NCBI RefSeq assembly: GCF_001435525.1
Contig: NZ_AZDP01000120.1
Coordinates: 30,287 to 80,921, forward strand
Direction of reading: 5' to 3'
DNA: 50,635 nucleotides
DNA from: Levilactobacillus koreensis JCM 16448
GTDB lineage: Bacteria > Bacillota > Bacilli > Lactobacillales > Lactobacillaceae
Below, in pieces: positions 34,053 to 42,300 of the stretch (the first letter of the stretch is position 1; every line of letters starts with the position of its first letter). Under the pieces are notes generated by a model, which worked only from the letters and a program-made list of their open reading frames with translations, did no database searches and was not told the origin of the DNA. Position numbers and translations under genes: made by a program.

Positions 34053-35015
34053 GTGGCTGAGTTTTTAACAATCGGTGAACCTATGGCGGTATTCGCAGCG
34101 GAAAACGTTGATGCTACCTTAGTTGATGCCGCAAATTTCCAGAAGTATCTGGCCGGAGCAGAATTAAATGTCGCGATTGGGATTTCACGATTAGGACATT
34201 CGACGGAGTACGCTTCATCCGTTGGGACAGATCCCTTTGGCAAGTACATCATTAAGGCCGTTTCTGACGCTGGTGTTGGGACCAAGTACCTGGATAGTAA
34301 CCCTGACTTTTGGACGGGTTTCTATCTAAAACAACGTGTGAGTCATGGCGATCCGCAGACTTACTATTTCCGTAAGAATTCAGCGGCTGCTAATTTCAAC
34401 AGTGGTAATCTCGACAAGATTGACTTTGATGGTCTGAAAATTGCCCATCTGTCAGGGATTTTTGCAGCGTTGTCTGACAATGATTTAGCAGTCTTAAAGG
34501 ACTTAAACCAACGGCTGATTCAGCACAACGTCACGGTTACTTTCGATCCGAACTTACGGCCAGCACTCTGGTCTAGTCAAGAACGGATGGTTGCCGTGAC
34601 CAATGAATTGGCTAAGCAGGCGAACGTTGTTATGCCTGGTATTAATGAGGGTGAAATCTTAATGGGGTCACGTGATCCCGAAAAGATTGCTGATTTCTAC
34701 TTACAGCAGAGCGAGTTAACCCAGACGGTCATCGTTAAATTAGGACCGGATGGCGCGCTGATTAAGCAAAAGGATGGTTCCCAAGAGGTCGTTTCGGGCT
34801 TTAGAGTTGATCAAGTTGTAGATACTGTAGGTGCTGGCGATGGCTTTGCTGTCGGCTTCATCTCCGGATTACTTGAAGGAAAAACGTTGCGCGAAGCCGT
34901 TAAACGGGGCTGTGCGATTGGGGCTTTGGCCGTTATGTCACCTGGTGACAACGATGGTTACCCAACACCAACTCAATTAGCAGATTTCTACAAGCAACAA
35001 GCAGCATTAAGCTAG
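34053..35015 (+). CDS. kdgK: 2-keto-3-deoxygluconate kinase
   Basis: A 320-residue PfkB/ribokinase-family kinase. It phosphorylates KDG to 2-keto-3-deoxy-6-phosphogluconate. The N-terminal GAELNVAIGISRLG motif and the C-terminal catalytic motif DTVGAGDGFAVGF (base Asp near residue 258) are present, together with VTFDPNLRPALW in the middle. The start is GTG 34053, with AGGAAAG upstream at a long spacing. It is followed by kdgA after 23 bases. Confidence 0.93.
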   Translation: MAEFLTIGEPMAVFAAENVDATLVDAANFQKYLAGAELNVAIGISRLGHSTEYASSVGTDPFGKYIIKAVSDAGVGTKYLDSNPDFWTGFYLKQRVSHGDPQTYYFRKNSAAANFNSGNLDKIDFDGLKIAHLSGIFAALSDNDLAVLKDLNQRLIQHNVTVTFDPNLRPALWSSQERMVAVTNELAKQANVVMPGINEGEILMGSRDPEKIADFYLQQSELTQTVIVKLGPDGALIKQKDGSQEVVSGFRVDQVVDTVGAGDGFAVGFISGLLEGKTLREAVKRGCAIGALAVMSPGDNDGYPTPTQLADFYKQQAALS

Positions 35016-35038
35016 ATAAAATAAGGGGTCAATTGACT

Positions 35039-35692
35039 ATGAAGAGAGCAGAATTATTAACCAAAATGATCAACACTGGGGTTATTGCCGTTATCCGTGC
35101 AGAAACGCCAGAAAAAGCGGTTAAAGTCGCCGATGCCGTTATCGCCGGTGGCGTTACTGGTTTGGAATTAACTTACAGTGTGCCGCATACTGATACGGTT
35201 ATTAGTGAATTAGTTGGTAAGTATGCCGATACCGATGTTGTTGTCGGTGCTGGTACTGTCTTGGACGCAACCTCCGCACGGTTAGCCATTATCGCTGGTG
35301 CCCAATTCGTTGTTAGCCCAACTTTCGACAAAGACGTTGCCTTAATGTGCAACCTGTATCAAGTACCTTACGTTCCTGGTACCTTTACCGTTACTGAAGC
35401 CCAAACTGCTTTGAAGTACGGTTCTGAAGTTGTTAAATTGTTCCCAGGTGCGATGGCCGGAACCGTTGCCATCAAAGAATACCACGGACCATTCCCTTAC
35501 TTGAACGTGATGCCATCCGGTGGTGTTAACGTTCAAAACATGAGTGACTGGTTCGCAGCGGGTGCCGTTGTTGTTGGTGCTGGTGGTGGTTTGACCGCCC
35601 CCGCAGCTGACGATGATTTCGCTGGTGTTACTCGTAATGCCAAGGAATACATGGACGAATACAACCGCATCAAGAATGCAGAACTCGTTTAA
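35039..35692 (+). CDS. kdgA: KDPG aldolase
   Basis: A 217-residue class I aldolase. It splits 2-keto-3-deoxy-6-phosphogluconate to pyruvate and glyceraldehyde-3-phosphate. Glu43 in GLELTY and the Schiff-base Lys133 in VVKLFPG are visible, together with GAGTVLD and the MPSGGV phosphate loop. The start is ATG 35039 behind AAGGGG. It is the last gene of the kdu/kdg operon and ends in a strong terminator. With kduI, kduD and kdgK the pathway from 5-keto-4-deoxyuronate to central metabolism is complete. Confidence 0.95.
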   Translation: MKRAELLTKMINTGVIAVIRAETPEKAVKVADAVIAGGVTGLELTYSVPHTDTVISELVGKYADTDVVVGAGTVLDATSARLAIIAGAQFVVSPTFDKDVALMCNLYQVPYVPGTFTVTEAQTALKYGSEVVKLFPGAMAGTVAIKEYHGPFPYLNVMPSGGVNVQNMSDWFAAGAVVVGAGGGLTAPAADDDFAGVTRNAKEYMDEYNRIKNAELV

Positions 35693-35704
35693 ATTTAGCT
35701 TGAG

Positions 35705-35738
35705 AAAGTCCGCCGATCAATCCCGGCGGACTTTTTTT
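35705..35738 (+). terminator. Strong terminator of the kdu/kdg operon
   Basis: An 11-bp stem, AAAGTCCGCCG with CGGCGGACTTT, and seven T. Confidence 0.95.
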
Positions 35739-35845
35739 ACGGCGAATAAGTTTTGTGCTTAAATCATGTCTGTGCGCAAAATAATTTCATTTCTCAGTAT
35801 GATTGTGATACGCTGAACAGTAGAAAAGTGAAAGGGTGATCTATG

Positions 35846-36595
35846 ATGTCAGATCGTTTAAAGGGAAAAGTCGCCATTATTACCGGAGGAGTTGCCGGTA
35901 TCGGGCTTGGTATCGCTGAATGTTATGTCCGTGAAGGGGCTAAGGTTGTGATGACCGCTAACCATAATGTGGATGGGGGCCATGCTGCCGTTGCCAAGTT
36001 TGGTGATGATGTGAGCTTGTTCGTTCAACAAGACGTTGCGAGTGAAGCTGACTGGAAAAAAGTTATCGATGCCACAATCGAAAAATTTGGTAAGCTAGAT
36101 ATTCTGGTTAACAACGCTGGTGTTGGTGGCATGGGCGCTGCGATTGAAGATCTCGACTTAGCCGAGTGGCAATCCGTGATCGACGTTAACCTGACCGCTA
36201 ACTTCTTGGGTGAAAAGGCAGCCATCAACGCCATGAAGAAGACTAACGACGCCAAAGGGTCCATCATCAACGTCTCCTCCGTTGCCGGACTGGTCGGTCT
36301 GCCAATGGCCCCAGCCTACTCCGCCAGCAAGGGTGGGAGTCGCCTGTTAACGCACGCCACGGCCTTAAACTTAGCACAACGGGGCATCGACATCCGGGTC
36401 AACTCCGTTCATCCAGGCTGGATCGACACGGCCATCATTCCTGACGTTGCACGGGAACAAATTATCAAGACGATTCCAGTGGGTCATTTGGGCAAGCCAA
36501 AGGACATTGGTGAAGTTTGCGTTTACCTCGGGAGCGATGAATCCGAATTCGCTAACGGGGCTGAGTTCACTGTCGACGGTGGGCAACGCGCTTAA
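35846..36595 (+). CDS. SDR-family NAD(P)-dependent alcohol/keto reductase
   Basis: A 249-residue classical short-chain dehydrogenase. It has the cofactor loop [10 protein letters not shown] (about 13-22), NNAG (about 89), catalytic Ser in NVSSVAG and YSASK (about 155-159). It resembles the R-specific alcohol dehydrogenase group of lactobacilli, including the C-terminal VHPGW and VDGG features. It probably reduces ketones or aldehydes, but its substrate is not shown. ATG 35843 or 35846 follows AAAGGGTG. It lies downstream of the kdg terminator, so it has its own promoter and is not clearly part of the uronate pathway. Confidence 0.87.
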   Translation: MSDRLKGKVAIITGGVAGIGLGIAECYVREGAKVVMTANHNVDGGHAAVAKFGDDVSLFVQQDVASEADWKKVIDATIEKFGKLDILVNNAGVGGMGAAIEDLDLAEWQSVIDVNLTANFLGEKAAINAMKKTNDAKGSIINVSSVAGLVGLPMAPAYSASKGGSRLLTHATALNLAQRGIDIRVNSVHPGWIDTAIIPDVAREQIIKTIPVGHLGKPKDIGEVCVYLGSDESEFANGAEFTVDGGQRA

Positions 36596-36618
36596 TCACA
36601 ATTAAATTAAATAGAATC

Positions 36619-36656
36619 AAAAACGGTGTCGTCTCCAAATGGGATGACACCGTTTT
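36619..36656. terminator. Bidirectional terminator between convergent genes
   Basis: AAAACGGTGTCGTC pairs with GATGACACCGTTTT, with T-runs on either strand. Confidence 0.88.
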
Positions 36657-36674
36657 CAATACCCCTGCAGGTAT

Positions 36675-37190
36675 CTACCGTTCAGTTTTTAGTTTTGAAT
36701 AAATGGCAGCATCGTAAAAATCGGTACTCGTCGGAATGTGTTGTCGCAGAATGCCATCGAGGTGGTAGTGGTTCCGTTCGGCCACTTGGCGGCTAGCGCT
36801 ATTTTCAGTGGCTGCTAGGATCATCAATTTGTTGAGATGCAAGGTGTCGAAACCGACCTGCTCAGTCAGCGCCAGACTTTGGCTAACAACACCTTGGCCG
36901 CGGAATTCATGACCCAGCCAGTAGCCAATTTCACCATGACCGTCCTTCATCTCGTGGATGTCGATCATGCCGGCAGGGTGATTGGCGACCCAGATGACGC
37001 GTAGCCACAATTGATGATCGGCGTTGCGTTGTTGGCTGTACTGGAGAAAGGCCGCTTCGTCAGCTACCGACTGCATGCTGTCGGCCCATGGTAGCCATTT
37101 TTCAAGGAGCGGGCGATCCTGTTCAATTAAGGCGTATAGGGCTGGGGCATCGGTCACCACTGGTTCCTTCAGTCGCAGAAATTCTGACAT
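36675..37190 (-). CDS. GNAT acetyltransferase, RimJ/RimL type
   Basis: A 171-residue GNAT of the RimJ/RimL-like group. These acetylate N-terminal amines of proteins such as ribosomal subunits, using acetyl-CoA. Visible features are IGYWLGHEFRGQGVVSQ (acetyl-CoA loop, about 85-101) and the LMILAATENSASRQVAERN helix region typical of the family. The start ATG 37190 follows GAGGTG; the GTG nine bases upstream overlaps the ribosome site. It converges on the SDR gene and shares a bidirectional terminator with it. The protein target is unknown. Confidence 0.87.
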   Translation of the reverse strand: MSEFLRLKEPVVTDAPALYALIEQDRPLLEKWLPWADSMQSVADEAAFLQYSQQRNADHQLWLRVIWVANHPAGMIDIHEMKDGHGEIGYWLGHEFRGQGVVSQSLALTEQVGFDTLHLNKLMILAATENSASRQVAERNHYHLDGILRQHIPTSTDFYDAAIYSKLKTER

Positions 37191-37245
37191 ATTACCCACC
37201 TCGCTATTGTTTTACCCAGTTATACAACAAGCGATAGTTATCGTC

Positions 37246-37281
37246 AAAAAAACGCCCGGTCAATTTGACCAGACGTTTTTT
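37246..37281. terminator. Bidirectional terminator of mntH
   Basis: AAAAAACGCCCGGTCA pairs with TGACCAGACGTTTTTT (small mismatch), with A/T runs on both sides. It lies just after the mntH stop on the minus strand. Confidence 0.85.
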
Positions 37282-37284
37282 GAA

Positions 37285-38661
37285 CTATTCAACGATGTGT
37301 AACGTATTTAAAATCAAGTAAACGTTCAAGATAATCAGGATAACCGCAATGACCCAGCCCAAGACGCGACTCCAAGTCCGGTTGGCGAACTCACCCATCA
37401 GCTTCTTACTACTGGTGAAGATGACTAGTGGAATCATGGCAAATGGTAACGCGATACTCAGGAAGACCTGTGAGAACGTCAGGAGATTTTCAATCTTCGC
37501 TTCGTTACCGTGATAGATAATGGCGAAGATGATCACTGGCGTTACGGAGAGCAGCCGGGTGATCAACCGTTGTGCCCAGAGTGGCATCTTTAAGTTGATG
37601 AACCCTTCCATGATGATCTGCCCGGCCAGCGTCCCGGTAATGGTTGAACTTTGCCCGGATGATAAGAGGGCTAAAGCAAACAGCATACTCAGAATCGGAC
37701 TGGCAATGGCCCCAACAATTTGACTATCGCTCAAGGCGTTGAACAGGTCAACGAATCGGCCCAAGTCACTGTCAGTGCCGAAGAAGAGGGCGGCTCCTAA
37801 GATCAAGAGGAGACTGTTGACAACGAATGCTAGCGTCAATTGGATATTAGAATCAATAGTTGTAAATTTAATGGCCTGAGCCACACTCTTACGGTCCTTG
37901 CGATCAAAGCTCCGCGTCTGCGAGATTGATGACCCCAAGTACAAGTCATGGGGCATCACGGTCGCCCCAACGATCCCTAAGGACAAGTAGAGCATACCGT
38001 GATTCGTGATGACCTTGCTGGAAGGCAGGTAACCTTCAAGCACTTCGTTCATGTGTGGTTGTGCCAGGATAACTTCATATAGGAAGACGAATAAGATCAC
38101 GGCCACCAACGTTGCGACGATGGCTTCAATTTTTCTAAATCCTAGTTTCATCAAGACCAACAGGACCAAGACGTCCATAGCGGTAATGATGATCCCGACG
38201 ATCAGCGGGAAGCCAAACAACAGCTTCAAGGCAATCGCGGACCCGATAATTTCGGCGATATCGGTCGCCATAATGGCTAATTCAGTAATGATCCACAGGG
38301 CAAATCCAGTTCGCTTACCGGTGTGCTCTCTGGTCAACTGCGCTAAATCTTTTCCCGTGACGATTCCTAGTCGCGCCGACATGGCTTGCAGCAACATGGC
38401 GACTAAACTGGAAAGTAAGACCACGGTTAGTAACGTGTACTTGTACTGGGCACCACCGGCGATCGACGTGATCCAGTTTCCGGGGTCCATATACCCCACG
38501 GCAATCAACGCACCAGGGCCCGTGTAGGCCATTAGTGTACGCCAGAAGCCCGCATTTTGCGGCACTTCCACCGTTCCGTTGACTTCATCCAGGCTCTTTT
38601 GGTTGCTCCCGGTTGACTGAATCATATGGTGCTTCTTCTCGTCGGTTTCATGATTCTTCAT
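37285..38661 (-). CDS. mntH: Nramp-family manganese transporter
   Basis: A 458-residue Nramp protein, a proton-coupled Mn2+ importer with about 11 helices. Metal-site motifs are present: DPGNW in helix 1 ([10 protein letters not shown], about residues 57-66) and MPHDLY in helix 6 (about residues 237-242). The cytoplasmic N-terminus is somewhat long. The start follows GAGGGA. Manganese is central for lactobacilli, which use it instead of superoxide dismutase in many cases. H2O2 from pyruvate oxidase makes such uptake useful. An inverted repeat upstream (38828-38848) may be a metal-responsive operator. The paralogue number in the genome is unknown. Confidence 0.93.
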   Translation of the reverse strand: MKNHETDEKKHHMIQSTGSNQKSLDEVNGTVEVPQNAGFWRTLMAYTGPGALIAVGYMDPGNWITSIAGGAQYKYTLLTVVLLSSLVAMLLQAMSARLGIVTGKDLAQLTREHTGKRTGFALWIITELAIMATDIAEIIGSAIALKLLFGFPLIVGIIITAMDVLVLLVLMKLGFRKIEAIVATLVAVILFVFLYEVILAQPHMNEVLEGYLPSSKVITNHGMLYLSLGIVGATVMPHDLYLGSSISQTRSFDRKDRKSVAQAIKFTTIDSNIQLTLAFVVNSLLLILGAALFFGTDSDLGRFVDLFNALSDSQIVGAIASPILSMLFALALLSSGQSSTITGTLAGQIIMEGFINLKMPLWAQRLITRLLSVTPVIIFAIIYHGNEAKIENLLTFSQVFLSIALPFAMIPLVIFTSSKKLMGEFANRTWSRVLGWVIAVILIILNVYLILNTLHIVE

Positions 38662-38827
38662 AAAATCCCTCTTTTCTATTGGCTTAGAAATTCAGGTAGT
38701 CGATTGACTTCTGCCTTTCCTGGTAAACGCGAGTCAGCGTCAGCGAATGGTGCGAATAATGGCAAAACTTATCAAACTAACTCTAATGACGCGCTTCAAT
38801 TCCAAACGTAAGTATAAGCCATTTCGC

Positions 38828-38848
38828 CGTAATGTCAACCGTATTACG
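38828..38848. promoter_or_regulatory. Inverted repeat upstream of mntH
   Basis: CGTAAT, nine bases, ATTACG forms a perfect 6-bp inverted repeat about 170 bases before mntH. It does not match the known MntR consensus, so the assignment is open. Confidence 0.3.
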
Positions 38849-39034
38849 ATTAATTTTTGGTGGGCCAAAAAAGATTTTATATAGTGGAAGCTACAATTTT
38901 TAACTTACCGTTAGAGCGTGTGGGTCAACCGTTTCACTTACTGGTGCCGTTTTCATTCCGGGTAGGTCTGCACGTGTGAATTTTCGTACAAAATGATCGA
39001 CCGGTTAGGGCAACTAACTTACTGATGTTGTTAC

Positions 39035-39050
39035 CTAATCCTTGGATTAG
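39035..39050. promoter_or_regulatory. Perfect 16-base palindrome CTAATCCTTGGATTAG
   Basis: CTAATCC and GGATTAG pair around TT, about 280 bases upstream of the DegV gene. It is an operator-like site of unknown owner. Confidence 0.35.
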
Positions 39051-39330
39051 TTTGGTCTTAATCTAGGGGTGGCCAAAATATTTTTCCAATTATAATTACG
39101 AAACGCTGGTAATTCATGTCAGCGTGAGTGAGTCCTAGTTTTTTGAGGGGAAGCGGGTGAAACCATCCTGAATATTGCTAGCTGAAGAGGCGCTTTACCG
39201 ACAAAACCTTTTGGATAGTTAGCCATTATCCGTAGCAAAGAGTAGATAACCTAGTTTTCAAAACTAGATGATTGCGTTATAATGATTCTTATCGTCAATA
39301 ACTGATACTAGGAGAAACGAGGTAACCGCC

Positions 39331-40185
39331 ATGCAATCAGAAAAAATTGCCATTTTAGTGGACTCCTGTTCGGATGTCCCGGCGGCCGTTCTTGAGGCGG
39401 CTGACATGGCTTTAATGCCAATGAACGTCATTTTTCGTGATCGGGTCTACGAGGACCGCATTACGATTACGCCGACTGAATTTTATCGTCGTCAGGCCAC
39501 TGAAAAGGCCACCACTGCCAGTCCAACTGGTAAACGAATCGTTGAAGCGTTGGAACGAATTCAAGCTTCCGGGTACACACACGTCATTGCTATCTGTATT
39601 TCCGCAGCGCTTTCAGGGACCTACCAGGAAACCCAGCTATTAGCCGCTGACACGCCTTTGACCGTCCATGTAGTCAACACTTGCAGTGTGGGGATTGGTA
39701 GCGGTTTTGCGGCCATTTATGCGGCCTCACTACGGGCTGCAGGGCACTCCTTCGCAGATATTGTCGCAGAAGTCGAACGGGTGACGGCTCAGACTAAAGT
39801 GTTCTTCTATGTGCCATCACTGAAGTACCTACAAGCCGGTGGCCGTATCGGTAAAGTGGCTGGCATGGCGGGGACCTTGTTGAACGTTAAACCGATCATT
39901 TCGTGTGACCCCGAGGGCATCTACTACCCGATTGCGAAGGTGCGCGGTGAAAAACGGACGATCCATAAGTTGCTAGCACTCGTCAATGATGCCATTGGTG
40001 ACGCAAAGCACGTCAACGTGGCGGTCTGTGATGGTGTGGCGCCAGAATTGCGTGAGAATGTCCTTGAACAACTAAAGGCCGCCCATCCACAGGTTGAAAA
40101 TTGGTATGCTGGGGATGTCTCGCCAGCTCTAGGTGTCCACACCGGACCGGGACTGATCGGTGTTGGTGTACAGGTGCTGGACTAG
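39331..40185 (+). CDS. DegV-family fatty-acid-binding protein (FakB-like)
   Basis: A 284-residue DegV protein. Known members bind fatty acids and present them to a fatty acid kinase (FakA) for phospholipid synthesis. Typical motifs are VDSCSDVP at the start, TASPTGKRIVEALERI with the fatty-acid-contacting region, ISAALSGTYQ (ligand-binding Ser/Thr) and YLQAGGRIGKV. ATG 39331 follows GAGAAACGAGG. The gene is alone, with no fakA in view. Function beyond binding is unproven. Confidence 0.92.
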   Translation: MQSEKIAILVDSCSDVPAAVLEAADMALMPMNVIFRDRVYEDRITITPTEFYRRQATEKATTASPTGKRIVEALERIQASGYTHVIAICISAALSGTYQETQLLAADTPLTVHVVNTCSVGIGSGFAAIYAASLRAAGHSFADIVAEVERVTAQTKVFFYVPSLKYLQAGGRIGKVAGMAGTLLNVKPIISCDPEGIYYPIAKVRGEKRTIHKLLALVNDAIGDAKHVNVAVCDGVAPELRENVLEQLKAAHPQVENWYAGDVSPALGVHTGPGLIGVGVQVLD

Positions 40186-40204
40186 AGCCCATCGGCAGTG
40201 AGTA

Positions 40205-40259
40205 CTAACCCCGATAGACGAATAATTCCGGTTGAGGATTGTTTGTCTATCGGGGTTAG
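40205..40259. other. Perfect 15-bp hairpin without T-run
   Basis: CTAACCCCGATAGAC pairs perfectly with GTCTATCGGGGTTAG around 25 bases. It lies 20 bases after the DegV stop. No T tract follows on either side, so it is not an ordinary terminator. It could protect the 3' end or form a cruciform. Confidence 0.6.
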
Positions 40260-40318
40260 GTGGAGTTGACTGTCCTTTGGCGTGCATTTCGACCATGTAC
40301 GCTCGGAGCGCATAAAAG

Positions 40319-40341
40319 GTCTGGGACTTTTATCCCAGACC
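40319..40341 (-). terminator. GTCTGGGA hairpin, minus-strand terminator
   Basis: GGTCTGGGA pairs with TCCCAGACC around five bases and is followed by four T on the minus strand. It lies just beyond the stronger terminator at 40347-40375 and may act as a second stop. Confidence 0.6.
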
Positions 40342-40346
40342 CAAAC

Positions 40347-40375
40347 AAAAAAAGCCACGATTTACATCGCGGCTT
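40347..40375 (-). terminator. Minus-strand intrinsic terminator of sRNA candidate 1
   Basis: On the minus strand AAGCCGCGAT pairs with ATCGTGGCTT and runs into seven T. No minus-strand protein gene exists nearby, so it points to a non-coding transcript. Confidence 0.85.
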
Positions 40376-40488
40376 GAGGGGGGATACGAGCAGGAATAGA
40401 TACTTTGGGGGAGTGCTAAGTTCTGCTCGTAGAAAGAGTAATAAGAATTTGGTACAACCAGGTTAGCAACGTCTCTTGTTACTAACTT
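40347..40488 (-). ncRNA. Small RNA candidate 1 with C-rich loop
   Basis: An isolated transcription unit of about 140 bases on the minus strand. Promoter and terminator are both visible, but no protein can be coded. The fold read by eye is a 5' stem from GTTAG/CTAAC, then a perfect 8-bp stem ACGAGCAG/CTGCTCGT (40385-40392 with 40423-40430) whose large loop carries GCACTCCCCC, then the terminator. The C-rich motif is complementary to GGGGGAGTGC and overlaps the sense of a Shine-Dalgarno core. By analogy with C-rich-loop sRNAs of other Firmicutes it may block ribosome sites. Candidate 2 at 41857 has the same plan. Confidence 0.65.
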
Positions 40489-40494
40489 GATTGT

Positions 40495-40523
40495 AGTGTA
40501 ACCCCTGATGCGATTAGGTGCAA
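40495..40523 (-). promoter_or_regulatory. Promoter of small RNA candidate 1
   Basis: On the minus strand TTGCAC (40518-40523) and TACACT (40495-40500) are separated by exactly 17 bases. Confidence 0.65.
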
Positions 40524-40644
40524 TTGATTGGTTTCATAAATTTACTAATAACAGCGAAACCCCTTGATAGTCCACTAAATTAACTCATTTTACAAACTAA
40601 AAGTAACCAGACTTACACAGGGTCAGTCTAAAAGTCGACGACTC

Positions 40645-40650
40645 TATAAT
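40645..40650 (+). promoter_or_regulatory. -10 element TATAAT before a two-hairpin transcript
   Basis: A perfect TATAAT with no convincing -35. It precedes the hairpin pair ending in the terminator at 40679-40714. Confidence 0.4.
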
Positions 40651-40656
40651 CAATTA

Positions 40657-40714
40657 AAAGCGTGATAGCACGCGATTGAACGCCACTGTGGAGATTGCAG
40701 GGCGTTTTTTATTT
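40657..40714 (+). ncRNA. Possible very short RNA made of two hairpins
   Basis: After the TATAAT at 40645, a GCGTG/CACGC hairpin is followed by a terminator stem AACGCC/GGCGTT with a T-rich tail (40679-40714). No frame fits, and no upstream gene needs this terminator. A ~58-base RNA is possible. Support is limited because the -35 is poor. Confidence 0.4.
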
Positions 40715-41163
40715 TGCCGCAATGACTGATAACTTATTTGATAATCGTATAATAGAAAGGGAAATCGTGTAAGGACGGCCATTGACGACACTTTGACGAT
40801 ACTGACGGCGACCGCCGGTGGCGTACGTGAGTTTTTGAGAATGGTTCAGTCATTTTTGAACCGACTGTCTCACGAAAGGATATTTTAGGGGGAAGTCGAT
40901 TGTGAATGAAATGGAACAGATTTGGCCGCCACAATAACTGGCAAGTAGTGACCCCGGACTGAAACTGTGTCCACGAACCAGCAAAGACGGCTATCCGTAC
41001 CTGTTAATTATTTATACTGATTTTGTTATGAAAACCAGTCATAATGGGGATCTAGCTCCGACAGCATAACTGAAATAATGGGTGTAATTATCGTATTCTC
41101 AGCAGGAATGGTCCAGCAGGACAGCTAGCTTTTTGAAGAAAATGCCGTGGAGGAATAATTCTA
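40715..41163. other. Intergenic region before the DedA gene
   Basis: About 450 bases. A nested hairpin lies at 40827-40872 (GTGAG/CTCAC outside, GGTTCA/TGAACC inside), then a GGGGGAAGTC followed by GTG and an 11-codon frame (MNEMEQIWPPQ, 40902-40937). Its structure suggests a leader, but I match no known riboswitch or T-box. The remainder shows nothing. Confidence 0.35.
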
Positions 41164-41799
41164 GTGAATTTATTTGACATAATTTGGAATATTATTTGGC
41201 ACCCCTTAGCTGTGTTGGTGCCGCTAACGAATCAGTTAGGAAGGGGGATCTATCCGATTTTATTTGCGTTGATTTTCTTGGAATCCGGTATGCTGATTTT
41301 TTCTTTTATTCCGGGCCAATCATTGTTATTTATGGTAGGCTCGATTGCCGCAAATCCGCAGTCACAGTTAAATATCTGGTTGCTCATTTTAATGTTTACG
41401 CTGGCGGCCACCGTGGGCTCGGCGGTCAAGTACCTGACCACGCTACGCTGGGGGCAACACCGGGAACGATTGATCTGCAAACTGCCGGACGATAAGGTTG
41501 CTCGAGCGACGGCGGTGTTTAATCGTAATCAGGATCAGACCTTGCTAATTGGTCGGTTTATCCCCTTTGTGGGGCTGTTTGTTCCCATCATTGCCGGCAC
41601 AGCCGATATGGACTGGCGACAATTTCGTTACTATAATTTTCTTGGCAGCCTGATTTGGGTTGGGAGTTGTTGCACTGTGGGTTATTTCTTCGGGAATACG
41701 CCATTTGTCCGGAGCAACTTCACCTGGTTATTCTTGGTCCTTCTCGCCATCCCGTTTCTTTTCGGTCAAATCCGTCAAGCCATCAAACGGCGATATTAG
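41164..41799 (+). CDS. DedA-family membrane protein
   Basis: A 211-residue DedA (SNARE-associated/VTT) membrane protein. The family is linked to flipping of lipid carriers and to membrane proton balance. Typical motifs are visible: FALIFLESGMLIFSFIPGQSLLF near residues 35-57, GRFIPFVGLFVPIIAGTADMDWRQF near 128-152 and FLGSLIWVGSCCTVGYFFG. The start GTG 41164 follows GGAGGAA by eight bases. It lies between the two small RNA candidates, is read in the opposite direction and has its own terminator. No exact substrate is known for this paralogue. Confidence 0.9.
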   Translation: MNLFDIIWNIIWHPLAVLVPLTNQLGRGIYPILFALIFLESGMLIFSFIPGQSLLFMVGSIAANPQSQLNIWLLILMFTLAATVGSAVKYLTTLRWGQHRERLICKLPDDKVARATAVFNRNQDQTLLIGRFIPFVGLFVPIIAGTADMDWRQFRYYNFLGSLIWVGSCCTVGYFFGNTPFVRSNFTWLFLVLLAIPFLFGQIRQAIKRRY

Positions 41800-41810
41800 C
41801 TTAAACTAAG

Positions 41811-41852
41811 AGCCGCTGATTTTTCCATAAAATGGAAGACTAGCGGCTTTTT
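41811..41852 (+). terminator. Terminator of the DedA gene
   Basis: AGCCGCT pairs with AGCGGCT, with an inner CCAT/ATGG stem, and is followed by five T. Confidence 0.88.
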
Positions 41853-41856
41853 GGAT

Positions 41857-41898
41857 AAAGAAAGGGCCTCGAGTAACATGCGGATTACTCGGGGCCTT
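41857..41898 (-). terminator. Minus-strand terminator of sRNA candidate 2
   Basis: On the minus strand AAGGCCCCGAGTAA pairs with TTACTCGAGGCCC (one mismatch) and is followed by TTTCTTT. No protein gene on this strand needs it. Confidence 0.75.
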
Positions 41899-42007
41899 AT
41901 TTAGGAATCTGTAAATAAATCACTTGTTTTGGGGGGAGTGCATCTATAGACAGTGATTCCTATCATCTATCACAGTGCTTAAGGTCAGAACGTATCACGA
42001 ACTAACT
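41857..42007 (-). ncRNA. Small RNA candidate 2 with C-rich loop
   Basis: An isolated minus-strand unit of about 150 bases with a visible promoter and terminator. It has the same plan as candidate 1: a 5' GTTAG/CTGAC stem, then a stem AATCACT/AGTGATT (41918-41924 with 41952-41958) displaying GCACTCCCCC in a 27-base loop, then the terminator. The stems differ entirely in sequence from candidate 1 while the loop motif is identical over ten bases. No reading frame of note is present. Confidence 0.65.
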
Positions 42008-42013
42008 ATAGTT

Positions 42014-42042
42014 ATCATAGCGACTCAATAGGGTGTTCGCAA
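42014..42042 (-). promoter_or_regulatory. Promoter of small RNA candidate 2
   Basis: On the minus strand TTGCGA (42037-42042) and TATGAT (42014-42019) are 17 bases apart. Confidence 0.65.
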
Positions 42043-42195
42043 GCAAACTGTGACTCTTTAAAAACATTGGGTAGAAAAGAGAAAACACCCCCTGAACGGT
42101 CGGGTTTAAAACTTATAAATGGAACCGGGAAATCTGTGAACTAACAAGCTATTTTGCCAATTTAACCTTTAAAATTTAATGAAGGTGGTATAAAA

Positions 42196-42246
42196 ATGGC
42201 CAAATTACAATCGGGGTATACGGGTTACGGTATGATGTTAGGCTAG
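42196..42246 (+). CDS. Putative 16-residue peptide MAKLQSGYTGYGMMLG
   Basis: A very short frame with a strong ribosome site (GAAGGTGG) seven bases before its ATG. The peptide is Gly/Tyr/Met-rich, with one Lys and no export signal. It stands alone in a 500-base gap before the NADH oxidase. Other hairpins lie downstream (ATAACGCT/AGCGTTAT at 42301-42362 and AGCGTGCA/TGCACGCT at 42363-42381). It could be a regulatory leader or a small functional peptide. Confidence 0.35.
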   Translation: MAKLQSGYTGYGMMLG

Positions 42247-42300
42247 CAATTAAACTAACCAACTCAGTAAAACCTTCGTAATGAGACCGTTTCATCCGTT

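Larger units (their letters stand above)
38662..39330. other. Long divergent intergenic region, no gene seen
   Basis: About 670 bases between mntH and the DegV gene. I see no credible frame, RNA fold or repeat. Only the two short palindromic sites listed separately stand out. The sequence is AT-rich and holds the promoters for both genes. Confidence 0.45.

Noticed and set aside
40734-40934. 66-codon minus-strand frame upstream of small RNA candidate 1
   Set aside because: It has no ribosome site and unusual composition. The small RNA has its own promoter downstream of it.
40740-41163. T-box or other leader before dedA
   Set aside because: No T-box sequence (AANNNGGGTGG type) and no fitting terminator or antiterminator pair. 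Only a nested hairpin remains.
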